Source: RPRB01 sp035543115
Lineage (GTDB): Bacteria; Myxococcota; Myxococcia; Myxococcales; Myxococcaceae
DNA: 64,000 nucleotides
Assembly: GCA_035543115.1 (NCBI GenBank)
Contig: DATKKF010000037.1
Location: forward strand, 43,084 to 107,083
Reading direction: 5' to 3'
Positions 56,710-64,000 of this stretch are shown here, in pieces. A program made the translations under genes and the position numbers. The notes below the pieces were generated by a model that saw nothing but the letters and a program-made list of their open reading frames with translations, did not search any database and was not told the origin of the DNA. How positions within the stretch are numbered: the stretch's first letter is position 1; every line of letters starts with the position of its first letter.

Positions 56710-58113
56710 GTGTTGATCCCGGTCGAAGTGCGCGTCCCCGGACCATCCAGCGAGAGCACCGGCGCGGGTCGCTCCGGCGTGCCGTGGACCTCGTCCGGGC
56801 GGCCCGAGGTCCGCTTTCCAGGCCGCGACTTCCTCCAGCTCCGGCGGGACGCGCTCGGGTTCTTCACCCGCATCCACCAGGAACGCGGCGATCTCGCCCG
56901 GTTCCGGGTGCCGGGGCGTCGGCTCGTGCTGCTCGGCCACCCGGACCACGTGCGCGACGTGCTGCTGACGCACGCCTCGAAGATCGAGAAGGGCCCGGCG
57001 CTCCGGAGCACCCGCGTGCTCCTCGGCGACGGCCTCCTCACCAGCGAGGGCACGGTCCACCTCGAGCACCGCCGGCGCCTCCAGCCGGCCTTCCACCGGA
57101 GCGAGCTGCTCCGCTACGTGCCGGGGATGGTCCGCCAGGCCCGCGCCTGCTCCGCTGCGCTCCGCGCCGACGAGACGGTGGACCTGGCGCGGGTGATGAT
57201 GCAGCTCACGCTGGGCATCGTCTCCGAGGCGCTCTTCGGCGCCGACCTCACCCCCGAGGCCAGCCGGATCGGTGACGCACTCACCGAGGCGCTCGGCGCC
57301 TTCCGCAGCCTGTCGCTCCCGCTGGGCGGCTTCCTGCTCTCCCTCCCGTTGCCGCGTGCGCGGCGGTTCCGGGCGGCGCGCGCCGAGCTCGAGGCCGCGG
57401 TGGCCTCGCTCGTGGCCCGGCATGGAGGCTCCCGGCACGACGACCTGCTCGGGACGCTCCTCGAGGCGCGCGAGGCTGGTGTCTTCGACGACCGGGCGGT
57501 CCGCGACGAGGTGATGACGCTGCTCCTCGCCGGCCACGAGACCACCGCGCTGGCGCTCACCTGGGCGTTCCACCTGCTTGCCACCCATCCGGACCTGGAC
57601 CGCGCTCTGCAGACCGAGCTGGACGCGGTGCTCGCCGGGCGGCTCCCGACCGCAGAGGACCTCGACGCGCTGACCATCACCCGGGGCGTCGTCGGTGAGT
57701 CGCTCCGGCTCTTCCCGCCGGCCTGGGTCATCGGCCGGAAGGTCCTTGAGCCGTTGCCTCTCGGTGACGGGACGGTGCTCCCGCCGAACACGATCGCGGT
57801 CCTCTGCCCGTGGGTGCTCCACCGCGATGCCCGTTTCTGGCCCGACCCCGAGCGGGTGGACGCCAGTCGATGGACCCTCGAGGCCCGGAACGCGCGGCAC
57901 CGTCATGCCTTCATCGGCTTCGGAGCAGGCACCCGCGCGTGCATCGGCGAGGGCTTCGCCTGGAACGAGGCGATGCTCGTGCTGGCCACGCTCGCCAGCC
58001 GATGGCGCTTCGCGCACGTCGATGCGGGGCCCGTGGTCCCGGAGCCCAGCGTGACGCTCCGCCCCCGGGGCGGGCTCCCGGTCCGGGTCGAAACCCGGCA
58101 CCCGGACCGGTAA
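56710..58113 (+). CDS. Cytochrome P450
   Basis: A 467-residue soluble heme monooxygenase. The I-helix oxygen-binding motif is LLLAGHETTALALTWAF near 275, the K-helix ExxR is VGESLRLFPPAW near 325, and the heme-binding loop is FIGFGAGTRACIGEGFAWNE with the thiolate Cys411. GTG 56710 is used, but GTG 56779 region starts are possible since the first 25 residues are Gly/Ser rich. It is 46 bp after the steroid-reductase-like gene, suggesting a joint sterol or isoprenoid pathway. No ferredoxin gene is adjacent, so its electron donor is elsewhere. Confidence 0.96.
   Translation: MLIPVEVRVPGPSSESTGAGRSGVPWTSSGRPEVRFPGRDFLQLRRDALGFFTRIHQERGDLARFRVPGRRLVLLGHPDHVRDVLLTHASKIEKGPALRSTRVLLGDGLLTSEGTVHLEHRRRLQPAFHRSELLRYVPGMVRQARACSAALRADETVDLARVMMQLTLGIVSEALFGADLTPEASRIGDALTEALGAFRSLSLPLGGFLLSLPLPRARRFRAARAELEAAVASLVARHGGSRHDDLLGTLLEAREAGVFDDRAVRDEVMTLLLAGHETTALALTWAFHLLATHPDLDRALQTELDAVLAGRLPTAEDLDALTITRGVVGESLRLFPPAWVIGRKVLEPLPLGDGTVLPPNTIAVLCPWVLHRDARFWPDPERVDASRWTLEARNARHRHAFIGFGAGTRACIGEGFAWNEAMLVLATLASRWRFAHVDAGPVVPEPSVTLRPRGGLPVRVETRHPDR
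58078..58110. terminator. Perfect 11-bp inverted repeat at the P450 3' end
   Basis: CCGGTCCGGGT (58078-58088) and ACCCGGACCGG (58100-58110) around an 11-base loop, ending directly at the P450 stop TAA (58111-58113). It lies inside the coding sequence, so it could be a terminator stem or a 3'-end protecting hairpin. Confidence 0.45.
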
Positions 58114-58131
58114 CGAGGTGTCTGGCACCTC
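58114..58131. repeat. REP-like dispersed element, copy 2
   Basis: CGAGGTGTCTGGCACCTC directly follows the P450 stop. GAGGTG (58115-58120) and CACCTC (58126-58131) form a perfect 6-bp inverted repeat around TCTGG. The first 16 bases equal 41629-41644. Confidence 0.5.
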
Positions 58132-58272
58132 CCGAAGGCTGGCCTGCTTGGTTGCCTATACAGCAGACGAACGTCCTAGGCCCCGGCCTCAAGGTCGAAC
58201 ACTGAACAGCTGCATTGCTCCCAGGTTTCGTTGCTGACGGGATGGGTCCGGCAAGGCAAGGTCTGTCAGGCC

Positions 58273-58677
58273 ATGCCACGCGTGCTCATCATCCAGGACG
58301 ACCCGGCAGTTCTTGCCCTCATGCGTCACGGGCTCGTTCGACGAGGGTACGAGGTGGACTCCGTCCGGTCCGCCCACGAAGCCATGGACCGGCTGAAGAC
58401 CGAGCGGCCCGACCTGGTCGTGTCCGACGTCCAGCTCGAGGACGCCCGCGGCGACCTGCTCCTCGGGGCCGTCGGCGCGCACTTCCCGGAGGTCGCGTGC
58501 CTGCTGGTGACCAGCGGACCCACATCTCGGTCCTCGTTTGGCGGCATCAGCGTGCTCCGCAAGCCGTGGGACATCGTCCACTTCGTGGATCGGGTCTGCA
58601 CCGAGCTCGACAAGCGCGCGGCGCGGATTCAGGCAGATGCGCGGGCGGTGTCGGTCGGCAGCGCCTCGGTCTCGTGA
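58273..58677 (+). CDS. Single-domain response regulator
   Basis: A 134-residue receiver without an output domain. The acidic residues are in RVLIIQDDPAVLALM, the phospho-acceptor is Asp52 in LVVSDVQLEDARG, Thr80 in LLVTSG and Lys97 in VLRKPWD, so all key positions are present. ATG 58273 is chosen; the frame extends 14 codons upstream. The last 49 bp overlap the 3' end of the convergent potassium channel gene. No kinase gene is adjacent. It may pass phosphate on to another protein. Confidence 0.9.
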   Translation: MPRVLIIQDDPAVLALMRHGLVRRGYEVDSVRSAHEAMDRLKTERPDLVVSDVQLEDARGDLLLGAVGAHFPEVACLLVTSGPTSRSSFGGISVLRKPWDIVHFVDRVCTELDKRAARIQADARAVSVGSASVS

Positions 58678-59549
58678 AATCGCGCGTAGTCCACCTCGCG
58701 CGAGCCATCGGGGGCCAGGCGGATGACGTCGCGGAAGCGGTGGTTCCAGCGTAGCTCGGAGCCGACGTACGACTGGCGGGCGTAGATGGTCTGGGCGAGC
58801 GTCTCATCCCACCCGGTGAAGGTGACGAGGATCTCCATCTTCCCGTCGGTGAACTCCTCGGGCGTCACCCCGTGCAGCGGGCTCGACGCGTCGATGGCGT
58901 GGAGCGCGAGCCAGGTGAGCACGAAGGCCGGGCTCTCGTTCCGGGCGAGGGGCAGGTCCACCATCCTCCGGAAGCGCTCGCCCTCGGTGGTCACCTCGGA
59001 GCGCATGAGCGTGACCCGGAGCGTCGCCTGCACCACGTGGTTGACCCGCTCGTTCGCCACCCGGAAGCTCAAGGTCGGCAGCCCGTTGCGCAAGGTGATG
59101 ATTGCCACGTCGCTGAAGATGACCCGGGCCTTGGGGCGGCTGAACTTGGCGAAGGTGAGACCGGTGAAGGTGGCCAGCCCGAGCAGGCCGACCATGTTCT
59201 CCAGCGTCGCCACCGCGTGCGCGGCGAGGGAGTGCGGCGCCATCACCCCGTAGCCGATGGTCCCCAGCGTCTCGGCACTGAAGAAGAACGCGTCCGAGAA
59301 GGAGCCGGAGCGCGCGTTCAGGACCCCACCGGTCCAGGTGTACACCAGCGCGAACAGCGCGTTGACCAAGAGATATCCGCCTCCGTAGATGGCCAGCACC
59401 ACCCGCCACTTCGACGCGATGAGGAAGTAGTAGACGTCCGAGAACGTCGAGCGCCGCAGGCCCACCAGGTCGCGCGCACGGATCAGCGGCCGACCGTCAC
59501 GGTGGAAGATGCGCGAGCTCTCGGTGGGGGGTGTCTGGATCGCGGCCAT
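58629..59549 (-). CDS. Inward-rectifier (KirBac-type) potassium channel
   Basis: A 306-residue Kir-type channel. The first membrane helix is RVVLAIYGGGYLLVNALFAL, the pore helix and selectivity filter are FSDAFFFSAETLGTIGYGVM (TIGYG at 97-101, the usual TVGYG with Ile), and the second helix is NMVGLLGLATFTGLTFAKFS. The C-terminal cytosolic beta domain (about 140-290) contains RPKARVIFSDVAII, RVANERVNHVVQATLRVTLM and ALHAIDASSPLHGVTPEEF. It lies 12 bp after the TANGO2-type gene, so it probably shares the operon. Its C-terminal 16 codons overlap the convergent receiver gene. Confidence 0.95.
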   Translation of the reverse strand: MAAIQTPPTESSRIFHRDGRPLIRARDLVGLRRSTFSDVYYFLIASKWRVVLAIYGGGYLLVNALFALVYTWTGGVLNARSGSFSDAFFFSAETLGTIGYGVMAPHSLAAHAVATLENMVGLLGLATFTGLTFAKFSRPKARVIFSDVAIITLRNGLPTLSFRVANERVNHVVQATLRVTLMRSEVTTEGERFRRMVDLPLARNESPAFVLTWLALHAIDASSPLHGVTPEEFTDGKMEILVTFTGWDETLAQTIYARQSYVGSELRWNHRFRDVIRLAPDGSREVDYARFHETEALPTDTARASA

Positions 59550-59561
59550 CGCGGAGCGAAG

Positions 59562-60290
59562 CTACCAGCGGCCAACGGCGTGGAGCAGCGCGGTCCCGTC
59601 CCGGGCGGCGGAGGTACAGGGGCGCGACTCGGTCCACGCGCAGGTGCTCGCCGCGGCGGTTGCTGCTCGATGCAGGACGAAGGCCGAGCGCGTTCCGTAC
59701 CCCATGGCGTCGGCGTGGACGCAGGTCCCGTCCCGCGGCTCCGCCCCATGGTGCGAGAGGACCGCCAGCCACCCCTCCACGGGAAGGACGCCCCCGGTGC
59801 CAACGCGCTCCTCCACCAGCCGACGGCGGGTCCCGTCGTCTCCTGCCCCAAGGCTCCCCTCGGTCAGAACGTGCACCCCGGGACCCAGCTGCTCCTGGCG
59901 CAAGACGTTTCCATCGCTCCAGGTCAATCCGGCGAGCGTCCCATCCGCGTACGCGAGGTGGAAGCCGTTGTAGGCCGCCGGGTCCAGACGTTCGAGCCGG
60001 CGATGGAGGCTGGCCGCGTCCGGTGACTCGAGCGCGTCGAGCACCAGGAGCCCGCGCGACCGCCGGGAGGTGTCACGCGGTCCGGCCGCGCGGTTGGTGA
60101 CCCCGACGAAGAGCCCGGCCGCGTTCACACCCAGCCAGGTGCCGCCGGCCCGGAGGTCACGGGGAGCAAGCCAGCGTCCATCGGCCGAGGGTTCGGGCGG
60201 TGTCGCCGGCCGCGCGAGGAACTCGTCGCGGTTGGCGGCGATCTGGAGCACCCCTCCGGGGGCTGGGACGACGAGGGCCAGCGTGCACAT
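59562..60290 (-). CDS. NRDE/TANGO2-family protein
   Basis: A 243-residue protein of the TANGO2 (NRDE) family. The N-terminal MCTLALVV puts Cys at position 2, a possible N-terminal nucleophile, and the family name motif ANRDEFLARPA is at about 19-29. GGTWLGVNAAGLFVGVTNRA and GYGTRSAFVL follow. In animals TANGO2 is involved in heme and lipid handling; bacterial members are less understood. ATG 60290 begins the family N-terminus. It is 58 bp after the exported hypothetical gene and 12 bp before the channel gene. The presence of hemF two operon genes away is suggestive but unproven. Confidence 0.88.
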   Translation of the reverse strand: MCTLALVVPAPGGVLQIAANRDEFLARPATPPEPSADGRWLAPRDLRAGGTWLGVNAAGLFVGVTNRAAGPRDTSRRSRGLLVLDALESPDAASLHRRLERLDPAAYNGFHLAYADGTLAGLTWSDGNVLRQEQLGPGVHVLTEGSLGAGDDGTRRRLVEERVGTGGVLPVEGWLAVLSHHGAEPRDGTCVHADAMGYGTRSAFVLHRAATAAASTCAWTESRPCTSAARDGTALLHAVGRW

Positions 60291-60348
60291 GGGCGAGGGG
60301 CACAACTCTGCTCGCCGGACCCGGCCTGCGCCACGAAAGGAGGAGGGG

Positions 60349-60759
60349 CTACTTCTTCGCCGTCAGCACCAGGACCAGCTGCCCGTTCTCGTAGGGACCG
60401 GCCTGGAGGAAGACCGAGGCATCCGTGCCGAGTTCCACGGTCGTGTGCAGCGGCGGGACGCTCACCGCCACATGCGGCCGGACGTGCTCGCCCGGCTCCA
60501 GGGTCAGGGTCGCCGTCTTTCCGGGCAAGGCCACCTCGGACGGCTGGCCCACGGTGAGGCTCACCGTCTGCTCGGAGAGCCGCCGGTACGTGGTGAAGTG
60601 GAGCCCGGCCTTCTCGAAGCCCTGGCGCATCTTCTCCAGGCCCGGGTCGACGTGCGGCGCGCCGTTCGAGGCGTGCACCACCTGGACGTCCACCTTGACT
60701 GGCCCCGCCACGAGCACTGCCGCCACGCCGAGCGACATCACCCCCGCGAGCGCGGTCAC
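60349..60759 (-). CDS. Exported hypothetical protein of the sigma/anti-sigma operon
   Basis: A 136-residue protein with signal segment MTALAGVMSLGVAAVLVAGP followed by a beta-rich domain (VDVQVVHASNGAPHVDPGLE; LTVGQPSEVALPGKTATLTL; HTTVELGTDASVFLQAGPY). The GTG start overlaps the anti-sigma stop (GTGA). It has no recognised family. Its location suggests a role in the envelope process controlled by the ECF factor, perhaps as a sensor or target. Confidence 0.75.
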   Translation of the reverse strand: MTALAGVMSLGVAAVLVAGPVKVDVQVVHASNGAPHVDPGLEKMRQGFEKAGLHFTTYRRLSEQTVSLTVGQPSEVALPGKTATLTLEPGEHVRPHVAVSVPPLHTTVELGTDASVFLQAGPYENGQLVLVLTAKK

Positions 60760-61322
60760 AACTCCCCCGCGCGGGGCCTCTGCTGAGCGGGGACCGGCGC
60801 CTGCACCCCGGGCTTGTCAGGCGGCAGCACAGTGGGCCGGTGGTTGCCCGAGGCATCGGGATGCTCCACCAGCCAGATGATGGCGTCCCCGGACTCGGTC
60901 TTGAGCACCACCGGCTGGAGCTGGGCCGGGGCGTCCGCGGTGACCGACTGGACCACGACGCCCGCCGCACCCGGCGCCGGAACGACCGGCCGGAAGGCGA
61001 AGAAGGCCGCGGCAGCGACCGCCACCAGGCCGCCCATCGGCAACCACGGACGGCGCAAGACCTCGAGGAAGCGGTCGAGCACGCCCGGTCGACGCGACAC
61101 CTGGCCGAACACGCGGTCCGCCAACCCCGAGAAGTCCGCCCGGGCCACTTCGGCCTCGGACAGCGCCCGCACCGCCGAGCCTAGTCCGCGCATCGACTGC
61201 TCGATTTCCCGGACTCGGGGGTCAGCGGCCAGTGCGCGCTCCACCGTCTCGCGCTCGGCGGCGGTGAGCTCACCGTCGAGGTAAGCGGAGAGCAGCTGGA
61301 GAGTTGCGGGATTCAGCGACAT
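60756..61322 (-). CDS. Membrane-anchored anti-sigma factor
   Basis: A 188-residue protein. The N-terminal LQLLSAYLDGELTAAERETV and RALAADPRVREIEQSM are typical of anti-sigma factor N-domains, but no zinc-binding Cys/His cluster is seen. A membrane helix lies at about residues 92-112 (WLPMGGLVAVAAAAFFAFRP) and the C-terminal periplasmic part ends Pro-rich. ATG 61322 lies 61 bp after the sigma gene. It should hold the ECF factor at the membrane until a signal arrives. The M50 protease of this window could take part in its release; this is speculative. Confidence 0.86.
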   Translation of the reverse strand: MSLNPATLQLLSAYLDGELTAAERETVERALAADPRVREIEQSMRGLGSAVRALSEAEVARADFSGLADRVFGQVSRRPGVLDRFLEVLRRPWLPMGGLVAVAAAAFFAFRPVVPAPGAAGVVVQSVTADAPAQLQPVVLKTESGDAIIWLVEHPDASGNHRPTVLPPDKPGVQAPVPAQQRPRAGEL

Positions 61323-61383
61323 GACGACCGGCCCTTCCGCCGTCGGACGCACGCACCCTGGCTCATATTCTGGCCCTTCGTCT

Positions 61384-61998
61384 TCAGTCTTTCTCGCCTT
61401 CGGGGGGCAGGGGAATGCCCAGCGACTCCGACAGCAGCTTCTGCACCTTGGCCCGGGCATGGAAGAGCCGGGACATCACGGTTCCCTTAGGAATCTCGAG
61501 GACTTGCGCCAGCTCTTCGTAGCTCAGCCCGTCCAGCTCGCGCAGCAACAGGATGGCGCGGTGCTTCTCGGGAATCTGCTCCAGGGCGGCCTGGATCTTC
61601 TCTCCCACCTCTCGCTGGAGCAGCGACTTCTCGGGGTTGCTTCCGAGCTGGGACGAGACGGCGCCCAGGTTGGCCTCGGCCAGGTCGTGGCCCACGCGCT
61701 CGTCGAACTCCACCGAGTCGCTCCGCATCGCGCCGCGTCGGCGAATGACGTCGATGCAGACGTTCACCGTGATGCGGTACAGCCAGGTGTAGAAGGTCGC
61801 GTCGGCCTTGAACCTGTCCAGCGACCGGTGGACCTTCACGAAGGCCTCCTGGACCACGTCCATGGCCTCCTCGCGGTCCCTCACCATCCCCAGCGCGACC
61901 GCGTAGACCTTCTTCTGGTAGCGCTCCACCAGGATCCGGAAAGCGCGCTCGTCGCCGGAGCGGGCGCGCTGGACCAGACTGTGGTCGTCGGTGGCCAC
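61384..61998 (-). CDS. ECF (RpoE-like) RNA polymerase sigma factor
   Basis: A 204-residue sigma-70-family extracytoplasmic function factor. Region 2 is ERAFRILVERYQKKVYAVAL with DREEAMDVVQEAFVKVHRSL and FYTWLYRITVNVCIDVIRRR; region 4 is IPEKHRAILLLRELDGLSYE with IPKGTVMSRLFHARAKVQKL. GTG 61998 is used; no clear ribosome site is seen. It is followed by its anti-sigma gene, the standard arrangement. It lies 44 bp after hemF and may be transcribed with it. The regulon is unknown. Confidence 0.95.
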   Translation of the reverse strand: MATDDHSLVQRARSGDERAFRILVERYQKKVYAVALGMVRDREEAMDVVQEAFVKVHRSLDRFKADATFYTWLYRITVNVCIDVIRRRGAMRSDSVEFDERVGHDLAEANLGAVSSQLGSNPEKSLLQREVGEKIQAALEQIPEKHRAILLLRELDGLSYEELAQVLEIPKGTVMSRLFHARAKVQKLLSESLGIPLPPEGEKD

Positions 61999-62042
61999 CG
62001 GGAGAAAGACAACCTAGCAGGCCTGGCGGTGCGTTTCCGCTC

Positions 62043-62948
62043 TCACACCCAGGCGCGCGGGTCGCGGAGGACGGCCACCAGCGTGGCTTCCTCGCTCCCC
62101 GGTTCGGGCTGGACGTCGTAGCCCCAGGCCACCTCGGGCGGCATGGAGACGAGGATGCTCTCGGTCCGTCCGCGCGTCTGGAGCCCGAAGACGGTGCCCC
62201 GGTCGTACACCAGATTGAACTCGACGTAGCGCCCGCGCCGGAGCAGCTGCCACCGCCGCTGCTCGGCCGTATAGGCGTCGTCGCGCCGGCGCTGCACGAT
62301 GGGCAGGTAAGCGGGAAGGAACGCCCGGCCGCAGTCCTGGACGAAGGCGAACTCCCTCTCCAGCGGGCGCCCGGTGTTCTCGAAGAAGATGCCTCCGACG
62401 CCGCGGGCCTCGTCGCGGTGGACGATCCAGAAATAGCGATCGCAGTCCACCTTGTGGCGGGCATAGCTCCCCGGCTCGTGCTTCTCGCAGACCTCGCGGA
62501 GCACGCGGTGGAAGTGCACCGCGTCCTCCTCGTAGAGGTAATGCGGGGTGAGGTCCGCGCCCCCGCCGAACCAGGCCTTGTCTCCCTGCTGGATGAAGCG
62601 CCAGTTGGCGTGGACGGTGGGGACACGCGGGTTGCGGGGGTGGAGGATGAGGCTCAGCCCGGCGGCGAAGAACCGCCGCCCTTCGCCCTGGAGCCGCCTG
62701 GCGAACTGCTCCTCGAGCTCGCCCCACACCGCGGAGACATTCACCCCGCCCTTCTCGAACACCGCGCCGCCCTCGAGGACGCGGGTGCGCCCGCCGCCGC
62801 CACCGGGACGCTCCCAGACGTCCTCGCGGAACGTCGCCCCGCCGTCCTCGGCCTCGACGGCCGAGCAGATGCTGCGCTGCAGCTCCTCGACGAACTCGGT
62901 CATCCGCCGGCCCAGGTCGCCTTCCGTCTCCGGCGCTCCGTGCTCCAT
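62043..62948 (-). CDS. hemF: Oxygen-dependent coproporphyrinogen III oxidase
   Basis: A 301-residue HemF, converting coproporphyrinogen III to protoporphyrinogen IX with oxygen in heme synthesis. Conserved blocks are VFEKGGVNVSAVWGELEEQF, GGGADLTPHYLYEEDAVHFH near 133, YFWIVHRDEARGVGGIFFEN and EFNLVYDRGTVFGLQT. The start ATG 62948 overlaps the DUF3467 stop (TGATG), so they are coupled. The need for oxygen fits an aerobic organism. P450 and the cytochrome b in the window would use its product. Confidence 0.97.
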   Translation of the reverse strand: MEHGAPETEGDLGRRMTEFVEELQRSICSAVEAEDGGATFREDVWERPGGGGGRTRVLEGGAVFEKGGVNVSAVWGELEEQFARRLQGEGRRFFAAGLSLILHPRNPRVPTVHANWRFIQQGDKAWFGGGADLTPHYLYEEDAVHFHRVLREVCEKHEPGSYARHKVDCDRYFWIVHRDEARGVGGIFFENTGRPLEREFAFVQDCGRAFLPAYLPIVQRRRDDAYTAEQRRWQLLRRGRYVEFNLVYDRGTVFGLQTRGRTESILVSMPPEVAWGYDVQPEPGSEEATLVAVLRDPRAWV

Positions 62949-63235
62949 CAGTGCACCGGGAGGCTGGGGTCGCCGGCGTCGATGACGCCGTACTTGGCCT
63001 CGTACTTCTGGAGGTTGTCCACCATCGCCGCCGCCAGCCGCTTCATGTGCCGGGGGCTGGTGATGACCCGCGCCTTCACCCGCGCCTTGGGCTGCTGCGG
63101 CTGGACGTAGATGAAGTCCAGGGTGAACTCGGCGTCGGTGTGGTTCACCAGGGCCATGTTCACATAGACCCCGTCGGCGACCGCATCGTCGATGTGGATC
63201 TGCAGCGCGGTCTCGGGCAGCTTTGGGTCAGCCAT
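62948..63235 (-). CDS. DUF3467 family protein
   Basis: A 95-residue protein: IHIDDAVADGVYVNMALVNH, then FTLDFIYVQPQQPKARVKAR, VITSPRHMKRLAAAMVDNLQ and KYEAKYGVID. This pattern (VYxNxAxVxHxxxEFxLDF, SP-x-HxKRL) is DUF3467, a short domain of unknown function found in many bacteria and archaea. ATG 63235 lies on a palindromic CCATGG that also offers an ATG on the other strand. Its stop overlaps the hemF start. No role is known. Confidence 0.9.
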   Translation of the reverse strand: MADPKLPETALQIHIDDAVADGVYVNMALVNHTDAEFTLDFIYVQPQQPKARVKARVITSPRHMKRLAAAMVDNLQKYEAKYGVIDAGDPSLPVH

Positions 63236-63284
63236 GGAGCACCTGCATACCGCCCCTGCTGCGCGGGTGGCCAGAGGCGGGGCG

Positions 63285-64000
63285 GTGCCGACCGACGCGG
63301 CGCTCGACGAGCGCAAGAGTGCCCCCTTCGAGCTCCCCGGCGACCGCGGGGCCTGCCTGCTCATCCACGGATTCACCGGGACCCCCTGGGACGTGCAGCC
63401 GCTCGGCGAGGCGCTCTCCCGCGCGGGCATCGCGGTGCACGCGGTGCGGCTCCCGGGGCACGGGACCACACCCGCGGCGATGCTCGACGCGCGCGCGCCG
63501 GACTGGCTCCTGGCCTGCGACGAGGCGCTGGCGAAGCTCCCCGGCCGGCGGGTGGCGGTCGCGGGGCTGTCGATGGGCGCGCTGCTCGGGCTGGTGCTCG
63601 CGGCGCGGCATCCCGGCCGGGTGGCCGGAGTCGCCGCGCTGGCCCCCGCGGTGCGATTCCGCGACCGGACGCTGAACTCGCTCCGGAGGGCGCGCGCCGC
63701 GGCCCCGCTGCTGGAGTGGCTCCACCCCTGGATCCGGAAGGACACGACCGACCTCCTCGACGAGGGGGCGCGGGCAGAGGCGCCGGTCCTCCGCGCCTGG
63801 CCGTCGGCCCGGCTGAGGGACCTCTGGGAGGTGCAGGACCTGGCCTGGGGCTCCGCGGCCCGCGTCACCTGTCCCGTCCTGGTGGTGGTGGCGGCCGAGG
63901 ATCACGTGGTGGACCCCGCCGGCGCGGCCGCCCTGGTCCGGAGACTCGGGAAGTCCCCGTCCGTCCGGTTCGTGCAGATCGAGAACAGCGCACACATCCT
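63285..64000 (+). CDS. Alpha/beta hydrolase (carboxylesterase-like), cut by window edge
   Basis: At least 238 residues of an esterase/lipase of the alpha/beta hydrolase fold. The oxyanion loop is ACLLIHGFTGTPWDVQPLGE, the nucleophile elbow is VAVAGLSMGALLGLVLA, the acid is in VVAAEDHVVDPAG and the catalytic His is the last visible region (ENSAHIL). It resembles monoglyceride or carboxylesterases (EstA type). The start is uncertain: GTG 63285 follows GAGGCGGGGC, while ATG 63234 overlaps the divergent DUF3467 start. Only a few residues beyond 64000 are expected. Confidence 0.88.
   Translation, partial: MPTDAALDERKSAPFELPGDRGACLLIHGFTGTPWDVQPLGEALSRAGIAVHAVRLPGHGTTPAAMLDARAPDWLLACDEALAKLPGRRVAVAGLSMGALLGLVLAARHPGRVAGVAALAPAVRFRDRTLNSLRRARAAAPLLEWLHPWIRKDTTDLLDEGARAEAPVLRAWPSARLRDLWEVQDLAWGSAARVTCPVLVVVAAEDHVVDPAGAAALVRRLGKSPSVRFVQIENSAHI

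Overview
The window is GC-rich (roughly 70 % by eye), densely coding, and uses GTG starts, with probable CTG starts, very often. The gene set points to Myxococcota (myxobacteria): an MglA-type GTPase, DUF4388 response regulators, several histidine kinases, a compact chemosensory cluster, a MoxR/DUF58/BatA/DUF4175 cluster, a P450 with a steroid-reductase-like neighbour, and a GrpE-DnaK pair separated from HrcA. This is an inference from gene content; no rRNA or other taxonomic marker was read. I found 63 protein genes, no tRNA, rRNA, CRISPR array, insertion sequence or phage, and no gene-free gap above 300 bp.

Layout. 1-2.6 kb: a truncated M13 peptidase, then a small conserved protein and a ComEA-like helix-hairpin-helix protein. 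2.8-11.7 kb: a five-gene cluster of large coiled-coil DUF4175 protein, peptidase-MA/TPR protein, MoxR ATPase, DUF58 protein and BatA-like membrane protein. 11.9-22.4 kb: PLD-like protein, GshB, a lone SdhC-like cytochrome b, NagZ, a NiCoT metal transporter, a DUF4388 response regulator, two tandem paralogous exported proteins, ProS, ThpR and Hsp20. 22.5-28.5 kb: a branched-chain amino acid ABC transporter (LivKHMGF), a four-helix membrane protein and a DsbA-fold isomerase. 28.5-30 kb: a MATE exporter, ending in a bidirectional hairpin shared with dnaK.

30-41.5 kb (minus strand): an unusually long co-directional run, MCP-CheW-CheY-CheA-hypothetical-CheC-like-LarB-LarC-small basic protein-GrpE-DnaK, with gaps of about 40 bp or less; a sugar-nucleotide epimerase lies upstream. 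41.6-44.9 kb: MglA-like GTPase, PocR-type histidine kinase and ThiL. 45-48.7 kb (plus): GNAT acetyltransferase, LytS-type kinase, LytTR regulator and a kinase paralogue that has lost its phospho-acceptor His. 48.7-53.8 kb (minus): HrcA, M50 protease, zinc-ribbon membrane protein and DinG-type helicase.

54-58.7 kb (plus): GlnA, a 63-residue protein, a steroid-reductase-like membrane protein, a P450 and a single-domain response regulator. 58.6-63.2 kb (minus): DUF3467, HemF, ECF sigma factor, anti-sigma factor, exported protein, TANGO2-type protein and a Kir-type potassium channel in one tight run. The window ends inside an alpha/beta hydrolase.

Most likely new biology: the chemosensory genes joined to the nickel-pincer cofactor genes larB/larC, and the LytS/LytTR/pseudo-LytS triplet. 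Both are genomic-context inferences.
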